A stretch of 5,273 nt of DNA from Candidatus Poribacteria bacterium (GTDB taxonomy: Bacteria > Poribacteria > WGA-4E > PCPOR2b). Made by a program: the position numbers and the translations under genes. This document shows, piece after piece, positions 1 to 4,950 of the stretch; the stretch's first letter is position 1; each line of letters starts with the position of its first letter. Location: assembly GCA_027296925.1 (NCBI GenBank), contig JAPUIP010000694.1, positions 1 through 5,273 of the forward strand. The letters are read 5' to 3'. Below the pieces are notes generated by a model. That model made no database searches. It was given only the letters and a program-made list of their open reading frames with translations, and was not told the origin of the DNA.

Positions 1-263
1 CTCTCCTTGGCGCTTTTCAGTAGGGTTTCTAGGTTTTCAACCGTATTGTTTTCGGTAACACTCTCACCGACGACTCCCCAAGCCACACCTTTGGGACTCA
101 AGAAGTCGTTCATGGGATCTGTGATGACCAGTGCGGTGCGCCCCGGGTCGATTTCCATCCCCGGATTGGGAAGTTGGGCTTTGGTGAATTGTGTTAAACT
201 CACAATTAGCGTAAAAGCTATCGCGAGTGCCATTGTGCCTTTTGCAAATTTTGAAAATCTCAT
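1..263 (-). CDS. Exported isochorismatase-fold cysteine hydrolase, 3' end outside window
   Basis: The first 87 codons are visible; the gene runs off the left edge. The start is ATG at 263-261, with GGAGGA at 271-276 seven bases upstream. Residues 1-29 form a signal peptide: basic start (RFSKFAK), hydrophobic core about 11-23, then a T-K-A|Q site suggesting cleavage before Q30, so the enzyme probably acts outside the cytoplasm. Mature residues 43-56 read TALVITDPMNDFLS, the first strand and catalytic-Asp motif of the isochorismatase-like superfamily; D49 is the expected triad Asp. The following SPKGVAWGVVGESVTEN is typical of one bacterial branch annotated only as cysteine hydrolase. The catalytic Lys and Cys lie beyond the window, so activity cannot be judged and the substrate is unknown. 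It stands alone behind a 386-base gap with its own sigma-54-type promoter. The fold is fairly sure; the reaction is not. Confidence 0.85.
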   Translation of the reverse strand, partial: MRFSKFAKGTMALAIAFTLIVSLTQFTKAQLPNPGMEIDPGRTALVITDPMNDFLSPKGVAWGVVGESVTENNTVENLETLLKSAKE

Positions 264-361
264 CCGTATATCCTCCAATTATTGAGTGGGTTATCGATTC
301 AAGTTAGCAAGCGAGGCGACCAAGGCTTCTGCTCCTGTTTTTGTTGTTGTGCTTCCTTTAG

Positions 362-378
362 CGCAAATGCAGTGCCAA
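362..378 (-). promoter_or_regulatory. Sigma-54 (RpoN) -24/-12 promoter
   Basis: Read on the minus strand the site is TTGGCACTGCATTTGCG. The sigma-54 consensus is YTGGCACGRNNNTTGCW. The -24 element TGGCAC and the -12 element TTGC are both perfect, and the invariant GG and GC are separated by exactly ten bases; only the base after TGGCAC and the last base differ. The promoter points at the isochorismatase-fold gene, whose ATG is about 100 bases downstream, giving a leader of about 88 bases if transcription starts near 352. Sigma-54 promoters need an ATP-driven activator bound upstream, and the repeated elements at 453-523 lie 75-150 bases upstream, where such sites usually are. No activator gene is present here. 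No competing sigma-70 promoter is evident. Confidence 0.6.
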
Positions 379-452
379 ATTTTCAAGAACCCGGACAATT
401 CAATGTTGGTGGGGGATGAGAGGGTTTCAAAGAAAATTGCAAAAAAAAATTA

Positions 453-523
453 ACGAAATATCGCAGGTGGAGCGAAATGATCGGTGGTCAAGACACGATA
501 TTTGGTGACGGCACGAAATACCG
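453..523 (+). repeat. Four ACGAAATA-like elements, possible activator sites
   Basis: Related short elements recur at 453-463 (ACGAAATATCG), 472-483 (GCGAAATGATCG), 495-505 (ACGATATTTGG) and 513-523 (ACGAAATACCG). Starts are 19, 23 and 18 bases apart, close to two helical turns, so bound proteins would face roughly the same side. The last copy is embedded in a perfect 5-bp dyad, GCACG (511-515) with CGTGC (522-526). They lie upstream of the sigma-54-type promoter with an A9 tract (441-449) between, which could bend the DNA. I infer enhancer or operator sites for an unidentified regulator. Elements this short and AT-rich could be partly coincidental, and copy three matches less well. Confidence 0.4.
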
Positions 524-536
524 TGCGATTCAGGTA

Positions 537-567
537 GCTTAATTTGCGGACGAGTTGCCAAATAAGC
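537..567. repeat. Inverted repeat GCTTA-a-TTTG / CAAATAAGC
   Basis: GCTTA (537-541) and TTTG (543-546) pair with CAAA (559-562) and TAAGC (563-567), giving nine base pairs with one bulged A and a 12-base loop. No T-run follows on either strand, so this is not a standard intrinsic terminator. It could be an operator half-site pair in the control region of the isochorismatase-fold gene, or an RNA structure downstream of the TetR-like remnant. Confidence 0.4.
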
Positions 568-620
568 GCGTTTTCGTTAAATTGACCGAGAACCCCTGTT
601 TCGCCTCAGTGCAGATTTGT

Positions 621-645
621 GGCAACCTGCGGTATCCGCGTTGCC
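621..645. repeat. Strong hairpin just after the TetR-like stop
   Basis: GGCAAC (621-626) pairs with GTTGCC (640-645), and GCGG (629-632) with CCGC (636-639), around a TAT loop and with a two-base CT bulge: ten mostly GC pairs in 25 bases. It begins five bases beyond the stop codon of the TetR-like frame in its direction of transcription. No U-tract follows on either strand (ACAAATC on the minus, TTCCTC on the plus), so it is not a canonical rho-independent terminator. It may protect the 3' end of the transcript, act as a weak or factor-assisted terminator, or be a DNA-level dyad. Confidence 0.45.
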
Positions 646-649
646 TTCC

Positions 650-1072
650 TCAATGTCCCATTCGCCACGCTTGGACAAACGCTTGGAAATCAGCGGTCAG
701 TTGAACCGGATGCTTTACGGTATCTAGCTGTCCCATCTCCCACGCTTTGTGTATTTCAGCCGCCAAGGCTTTTTGCCATGAGAAGATTAACTGACGAATA
801 TGGTCACGGACTGGCTCAGGGTAATCGTCTAATACCGCCGGTGTCGTAGCGAAGAAGAAATCTTTGAGAAAGCTGTTACGTTCGGCGTAGGAAAAACCAG
901 CCTGAAGCATCGCCGAGAGACGATCAATTCCCGGTTCCACCTCAAGGGCAGGACAGAGGACTTCGTCGGCAAAGCTCTCGCGGCTCCTTTCAATTGTTGA
1001 CACCTGTAAATCGATCTTCGTGCTAAAGGGGCTGGCAAGTTTGTTCTGCTGTCCACTTACGAAAGCGTTCAT
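650..1072 (-). CDS. TetR-family ligand-binding domain lacking the HTH
   Basis: This frame encodes 140 residues; TetR regulators usually have about 190-210. Residues 16-41 (FSTKIDLQVSTIERSRESF...) match the end of the TetR DNA-binding domain and helix 4, where family members read like F-x-S-K-x-D-L-Q. The rest fits one branch of the ligand-binding domain: YAERNSF (62-68), FFFATT (72-77), and LDDYPEPVRD (81-90), normally FDDRPGPVRD. The helix-turn-helix, about 45 residues, is absent: the 102 bases upstream carry stops and no HTH-like sequence in any minus-strand frame. The end, QAWRMGH, is also some 20 residues short. Yet the start looks functional: ATG at 1072 with AAAGGAGA six bases upstream. 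The first 15 residues do not look like TetR and may come from a deletion junction or another gene. It is either a decaying pseudogene or an effector-binding or dimerising protein that cannot bind DNA alone. Confidence 0.7.
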   Translation of the reverse strand: MNAFVSGQQNKLASPFSTKIDLQVSTIERSRESFADEVLCPALEVEPGIDRLSAMLQAGFSYAERNSFLKDFFFATTPAVLDDYPEPVRDHIRQLIFSWQKALAAEIHKAWEMGQLDTVKHPVQLTADFQAFVQAWRMGH

Positions 1073-1174
1073 GATTTTCTCCTTTCATTGATTCATCTGC
1101 AAAATGTATTGGTTCGAGACAACCGACTCCACCTAAATCATAGATTCAGCCAATATAGTGTTCGTCGATTGGCC

Positions 1175-3079
1175 TCATTTCGCCATATCCAACTGAGGCG
1201 TTTCATATTCCGCCTTATGTGAATACAAGCCGAGTTTGAATGGGTTGATAATCTGGTACTTCTCTACCAATTTGGTGAATGCCCGCTTTCTCAGTTGTGC
1301 TAATCCACGAGAGTCACGATACTGAGTCAGTGCCCAACCGGCGGTTTTCGCCGCCAGTTCATAATCACCACTCTGCAACATCTTTTTTATGGCACGCTTC
1401 AAGTCACTTTCCGAGCGTTTGAGATAGTGTGTTAGGAGAGCGCCGTACTCCTGTTGACTGAGGTGATCGAGTCCTTCGAGGTCTGCTGGACGCCAAATTC
1501 CTGTTTGATGGTCATACACCCGATTGATGAAAAATTCCCGCGTCAGCAAATACGGAAATTGAACCTCCGGGTACTCAAACAGTGAAGGCGGAATCAAGTT
1601 GAGGTGATGAATCGCAGCTCGAGCCATACCGCTTCGAATCGCCTTCACCGTCTGTTCATACAACCACTCGAATTGAACTTTAATCTTGGCCAACACATCG
1701 GCTGACGGATATATCCAGGTCAACCCCTCGTGTCCGTGTAAGATGTGTTTTGGCTGTAAGGAAACGGCGACATCGATGGCTTCGAACAGACCCGGAATAT
1801 TCCCCTCCTCCTGTATCGGATCGCCTAGCATGGGCATGATAAAATCCCCCGCAAAGAGGACTTCCTGCTCGGGCATAAAAATAAACATGCCATCCGGCGT
1901 CTCCCCACCGGGAATAGGAATCAGTTTAAACCGAGTGCCGCCCACAACCACTTCGGTACAGTCACGAATCATCACATCCGGCTTATAATCAACCAGAAAC
2001 TCCTTTTTGAAATCGGTTCCAAACATGTAAATCGGGTTGTCTGGACTGTGAACGACTCGTTCCCACTCCTCATGATAGTTCGCTCGTGCGTAGATTTCGA
2101 GATTCGGATTAATCTCCTGAAAATAGTTGTAGCCGCCGATATGGTCCCAGTGTGAATGGGTCATGAAGACCGTCGTGAGTGGCGGGAGATTAGCAACCTG
2201 CGCTTTCAGATATTCATAAGCGTCTTGTGCCGAATCCGGACGCGTGCCCATATCAATCGATATCAGTTGCGTTCCATCTTCGGAAACAATAAAGTTATAT
2301 TCCGTAAATTCAAAGCCGGATAAGTTGTACACTTTGCCGGGAATAATTTCCCGTAAACGGCGAGGGTGAAACGTCACACCTTTTTGCGCTACCACCGCCC
2401 ACGGCGTGATAATAGTGACCTCTTTATCGAAACTGTTATAGCCGCTCAAGGTCAGATATTTCTGGGCTTCCGGCTCATTGTCTCTTTGGTGATGCAAAAC
2501 AGCTAATTGATAATAGACCTCTCGGAGAAGCCCTGGGGTCGGCGCCTGCTCGCTGTTTTCTATCAGCCATGTCAAATCCTCAAATGCAACCTCTCTTTTT
2601 CCGAACCATTTTGGGAGTTGAGCATAGACAATTCCTGTTGCCCACCGAACCGCGTAATCCCCGTTATTTGAGATTTCTCTGGCATTTTCGAGGATGTCAA
2701 CCGTTTCATTGACCCAACCGATACGCTTCAGCAAGGGAACTTGATCGGCATAAGACGCTCGCAGTATCCCCAAAGCACTTAAGTAAAGAGGCTTCTGTGT
2801 GGATGACAATTGGGATTCGTATTTCTCGATGAGGGATTCGAAGAACTCAATCCCGGCCTCCAGTTGATGAGCGTTGAGGTACTGTGCCATCAGTGAAAAG
2901 GTAATCCGTGGGTCGCCAGCCGGTCCAGCACCATGGATGGCTTTAAGGTACTCTAACTCCGCATTGTATGTTTGGGAGGGACTGTCGTGCGTCGGAGTGA
3001 GCCCAATCACGACCAAAGATGATGTAATTATCAGAATAATGATGAGACCCACCCAAAGATATCGTCTACGCATTGCCAT
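1175..3079 (-). CDS. Membrane-anchored MBL-fold hydrolase, alkyl-sulfatase-like
   Basis: The protein has 634 residues. A basic start and hydrophobic stretch (about 8-27) form a signal anchor or signal peptide with no lipobox Cys, placing the body outside the cytoplasm. Residues 60-215 are helical and TPR-like (e.g. YYQLAVLHHQRDNEPEAQKY). The metallo-beta-lactamase domain spans about 245-460: THSHWDH gives H308, H310, D312 and H313; then GGET with E393 where most MBL proteins have His, AGD with D412, and HGHE with H450. Glu in place of the third His is known in SdsA/BDS1-type alkyl sulfatases. Residues 465-620 resemble the alkyl-sulfatase dimerisation domain (LIPPSLFEYP, NRVYDHQTGIW, GDYELAAKTAGWAL, INPFKLGLYSHKAEYE). 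The SCP2-like domain of alkyl sulfatases is absent. Start: ATG at 3079 with AAGGAGG five bases upstream; a second ATG two codons on is also possible. A hydrolase, perhaps a sulfatase; the substrate is unproven. Confidence 0.85.
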   Translation of the reverse strand: MAMRRRYLWVGLIIILIITSSLVVIGLTPTHDSPSQTYNAELEYLKAIHGAGPAGDPRITFSLMAQYLNAHQLEAGIEFFESLIEKYESQLSSTQKPLYLSALGILRASYADQVPLLKRIGWVNETVDILENAREISNNGDYAVRWATGIVYAQLPKWFGKREVAFEDLTWLIENSEQAPTPGLLREVYYQLAVLHHQRDNEPEAQKYLTLSGYNSFDKEVTIITPWAVVAQKGVTFHPRRLREIIPGKVYNLSGFEFTEYNFIVSEDGTQLISIDMGTRPDSAQDAYEYLKAQVANLPPLTTVFMTHSHWDHIGGYNYFQEINPNLEIYARANYHEEWERVVHSPDNPIYMFGTDFKKEFLVDYKPDVMIRDCTEVVVGGTRFKLIPIPGGETPDGMFIFMPEQEVLFAGDFIMPMLGDPIQEEGNIPGLFEAIDVAVSLQPKHILHGHEGLTWIYPSADVLAKIKVQFEWLYEQTVKAIRSGMARAAIHHLNLIPPSLFEYPEVQFPYLLTREFFINRVYDHQTGIWRPADLEGLDHLSQQEYGALLTHYLKRSESDLKRAIKKMLQSGDYELAAKTAGWALTQYRDSRGLAQLRKRAFTKLVEKYQIINPFKLGLYSHKAEYETPQLDMAK

Positions 3080-3173
3080 GATTGCCTCCTTGGCTTATTA
3101 GGCTGTTTCAATCAAACATTGACACATAAAATCCGAGCGGTTTGGTTGTAGAGAGGTAGCATGTTGAAAATCC

Positions 3174-3190
3174 TGCTAAAAGCGATCCAA
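3174..3190 (-). promoter_or_regulatory. Weak sigma-54-like site upstream of the MBL-fold gene
   Basis: On the minus strand the site reads TTGGATCGCTTTTAGCA. The GG and GC doublets are ten bases apart as sigma-54 needs, and C and G at positions 6-7 of the -24 element fit, but TGGCAC is TGGATC and TTGC is TAGC. It lies about 96 bases before the MBL ATG, nearly the same distance as the better site before the isochorismatase-fold gene. No clear sigma-70 promoter is visible in this 131-base gap. The match could easily be chance. Confidence 0.2.
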
Positions 3191-3210
3191 ATTTGACGTA
3201 CGGGTCAGCA

Positions 3211-3951
3211 TTATCCTGAGTATGAACGCAAGGGCTTCGAGTTTCGTGCCTCCCCGACACCGAGAATGAGCCCTCGCAACGAATAGATGTGGGCGACCAG
3301 GAAGACGGCTACGACATAGGAGGGGACGAACATGATACGCGTTACGATGTGCGGTGCGAAGGACTCAGCCGGCACGACAAACAGCCCCAACGTAAGCGCC
3401 AGCGCGGCGTCCAGCAGGCCGATGACGTTTGCAGCGATCGCGATATATCGTCCGCCCGGCCTGCCCCGCAGCAACGTGTAAGCAGCGTAGAGGGCGAACA
3501 CACCAACGATCACGTCTCCAATCCCTGCGGCGACACCGAAAGAGGACGACACAAAGCCCATGTCGGTGAGCGGCAGAAAGATGAAGCCGACCGTACGCAT
3601 TCCCTGGAACCCGATGAGCTGGTGCTGGGGGATTTTGTCCAAGATGGTGCGTACGGTGTGCGAGCCAAGCAGTAGCAGGCTGGCCAAGGCAGGCGCAAAG
3701 AGCGCCAATAACACTCGACCATGGCCGCCCGACGCTGTCAGCGCCAGCTGCGTGTCGCTTTGGCTGAGCGTGAAGATGAAACCGAACCACGCCGCAAGCA
3801 TCACGGCGAGCCCAATGCGTGCAAGGTCTTTGAACGCACGTGTCGAGTCCAACTTGAGGATGGCAGCTGAGAGCGCCAGCCAGACAAGGATGGACTGCAC
3901 GACGCCGACCACGAAGACGGCGCCGATTGTGTAGGTTGGGTAGATGTTCAT
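3211..3951 (-). CDS. Seven-helix integral membrane protein, function unknown
   Basis: The protein has 246 residues with about seven hydrophobic segments, near 8-30, 45-62, 79-97, 118-136, 139-161, 168-192 and 207-227, and a short basic C-terminus. The middle, IPQHQLIGFQGMRTVGFIF (107-125) followed by FGVAAGIGDVIVG (138-150), resembles a widespread uncharacterised bacterial family with the pattern IPQxxLxGxQxxRxxG...LPAGIGD. I know no function for that family and no catalytic motif is evident. ATG at 3951 overlaps the stop of the NmrA-like gene as ATGA, and GGGGAGGAG at 3959-3967 lies inside that gene seven bases upstream, so the two are one transcript and probably translationally coupled. The base composition is strikingly GC-rich: 42 of 60 bases at 3361-3420 are G or C, unlike the genes on either side. 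It was probably inherited together with its upstream partner. Confidence 0.85.
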   Translation of the reverse strand: MNIYPTYTIGAVFVVGVVQSILVWLALSAAILKLDSTRAFKDLARIGLAVMLAAWFGFIFTLSQSDTQLALTASGGHGRVLLALFAPALASLLLLGSHTVRTILDKIPQHQLIGFQGMRTVGFIFLPLTDMGFVSSSFGVAAGIGDVIVGVFALYAAYTLLRGRPGGRYIAIAANVIGLLDAALALTLGLFVVPAESFAPHIVTRIMFVPSYVVAVFLVAHIYSLRGLILGVGEARNSKPLRSYSG

Positions 3952-4886
3952 GATTGCACTCCTCCCCGCCTTTCGCGCTTTGACTGTTCCTCAAGTTTCG
4001 GGCCCGCGCTGAACTCGGCGATATGGGCTCGAACGAACTTCTCCAACGACTGTGGCGGACTGCCGCCGATTTTTTCCACTACATCGGTCTCCGCACTGAA
4101 GACACCATCTTGATGGTCTTGGGCGACCGCCGCCAGATGAGTCACCAAGAACTCAGGAAAGCCGACCTTTTCCAACAGGACGCGCCGCCATTGAGCAATT
4201 GGTGGATTGACGTATTCGACGGATTTATCAAGTTCCTTCGCAAGCACCTCGGCAACCTTCGGCATCGTCATGTCTTTGGGACCAGTGAGGACGTAGCGTT
4301 GACCAACGTGGGCGTCGGGCTCGACTAGAATCCCAACGACGACCCGTGCGATGTCCTCCGCCGCAATTGGAGCGTGCTTCCCGTCACCAAAGGGAAGAAC
4401 CAGCTTGCCCTCCCCGGCGATGCTACGACCACTGAAAAGATAGAGATCTTCTGCGAAAAAGGTCGGACGGATGTGCGAGACACCAATGTTTGCCCAGTCC
4501 AGTATTTGTTCTGACAACCAATGTTGGCGAGCAAGCGGGCTTGAGGCTTTCTCCCGCGCAGAGATCTGAGACATATTAACAAGTGCTTCCACACCTGCAT
4601 CGCGGGCGGCTACAGCGACGTTAGCGGTGGCTTCCAGAAGCCGTTCACCTTGAGGTGGATAAACGAAGTAGATCCGCTTGACGCCTTCCATAGCGGCGCG
4701 GACAGACTGGAGATTCAAGAAATCGCCGGGCACGACCTCGGCACCGAGTACTTGAAGCTGCTCCGACCGTTCGTCTACCCGATGAACGAAGGCGCGTACA
4801 GGAAAGCCCTTTTCGATGAGCTGTTTGACGACGTAGGCACCTGTTTTGCCTGTCGATCCAGTTACGAGAATGGTTGGTTTTTCCAT
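3948..4886 (-). CDS. NmrA-like NAD(P)-binding Rossmann protein (atypical SDR)
   Basis: From ATG at 4886 the protein has 312 residues. ILVTGSTGKTG (6-16) is the first strand and GxxGxxG dinucleotide-binding loop; R31 after the second strand (FPVRAFVHR) favours NADPH; VVPGDFLN (51-58) is the usual third-strand GD motif; YFVYPPQG (73-80) and ALVNMSQISA (101-110) are the later strands, and HIRPTFFAEDL (138-148) the typical RP-x-x-F-x-E segment. No SDR YxxxK pair is apparent (HWLSEQ at 122-127 lies there), as is usual for NmrA-like proteins, which include redox sensors and quinone or azo reductases of the QOR2/YtfG kind. Cytoplasmic; substrate unknown. The open frame continues upstream to 5033, but the extra 49 residues overlap the preceding gene and do not resemble the family, whereas AGGAG at 4894-4898 fixes the start at 4886. 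The gene is GC-rich, coupled to the downstream membrane gene, and preceded by an operator-like repeat. Confidence 0.9.
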   Translation of the reverse strand: MEKPTILVTGSTGKTGAYVVKQLIEKGFPVRAFVHRVDERSEQLQVLGAEVVPGDFLNLQSVRAAMEGVKRIYFVYPPQGERLLEATANVAVAARDAGVEALVNMSQISAREKASSPLARQHWLSEQILDWANIGVSHIRPTFFAEDLYLFSGRSIAGEGKLVLPFGDGKHAPIAAEDIARVVVGILVEPDAHVGQRYVLTGPKDMTMPKVAEVLAKELDKSVEYVNPPIAQWRRVLLEKVGFPEFLVTHLAAVAQDHQDGVFSAETDVVEKIGGSPPQSLEKFVRAHIAEFSAGPKLEEQSKRERRGGVQS

Positions 4887-4893
4887 GATAATT

Positions 4894-4898
4894 CTCCT
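4894..4898 (-). promoter_or_regulatory. Ribosome-binding site that sets the NmrA-like start
   Basis: AGGAG on the minus strand lies seven bases before ATG 4886. It decides in favour of this start over the longer open frame beginning at 5033, because the Rossmann motif then begins at residue 6 as is normal for NmrA-like proteins. Confidence 0.8.
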
Positions 4899-4907
4899 AT
4901 CAAAAAT

Positions 4908-4932
4908 TAAATTAACGTGAACTCTTAATTTA
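4908..4932. promoter_or_regulatory. AT-only inverted repeat, candidate operator
   Basis: TAAATTAA (4908-4915) and TTAATTTA (4925-4932) form a perfect 8-bp inverted repeat around the nine-base spacer CGTGAACTC. It sits 22 bases before the NmrA-like start, in the 64-base gap after the small membrane protein gene. This position suits a repressor operator. NmrA-like reductases are often controlled by HxlR, MarR or TetR regulators, but no intact regulator gene is present here. A stem of only A-T pairs makes a terminator unlikely, although ATTTTTG follows on the minus strand. Confidence 0.4.
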
Positions 4933-4950
4933 GTTCGTTGACTGACGCCG

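Larger units (their letters stand above)
264..649. other. Long non-coding regulatory gap
   Basis: No convincing gene occupies these 386 bases between the TetR-like remnant and the isochorismatase-fold gene. From left to right it holds the ribosome-binding site at 271-276, a probable 5' leader of about 88 bases, a sigma-54-type promoter at 362-378, a run of nine A at 441-449, four ACGAAATA-like elements at 453-523, and two dyads at 537-567 and 621-645. A 51-codon stop-free stretch on the minus strand (605-453, stop TAA at 452-450) has no usual start codon and no ribosome-binding site. It may be the tail of a lost gene or chance. I see no good intrinsic terminator: the T-run on the minus strand at 449-441 has only a weak four-pair stem before it. 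Confidence 0.6.

Noticed and set aside
7..285. Plus-strand frame of 92 codons at the left edge
   Set aside because: It is antisense to the isochorismatase-fold gene, which has a signal peptide, a catalytic motif and a ribosome-binding site.
441..463. T9 run on the minus strand as an intrinsic terminator
   Set aside because: The adjoining stem has only about four pairs including a G-U, too weak for termination; an A-tract bend is a better reading.
621..645. Integron attC site
   Set aside because: The arms do not carry the RYYYAAC/GTTRRRY core boxes and no integrase or cassette array is present.
619..849. Plus-strand frame of 76 codons over the TetR-like remnant
   Set aside because: It is antisense to a recognisable TetR domain and has no ribosome-binding site.
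1149..1173. GCCAAT/ATTGGC hairpin after the MBL stop as a terminator
   Set aside because: Only six pairs around a 13-base loop and no T-run on the minus strand.
3120..3143. TTGACA on the plus strand as a sigma-70 promoter
   Set aside because: No acceptable -10 at 16-18 bases, and no plus-strand gene downstream to drive.
3289..3675. Plus-strand open frame of 128 codons, and a 124-codon one at 3560-3934
   Set aside because: These are antisense shadows of the GC-rich membrane protein gene; their translations lack family features and they have no good ribosome-binding sites.
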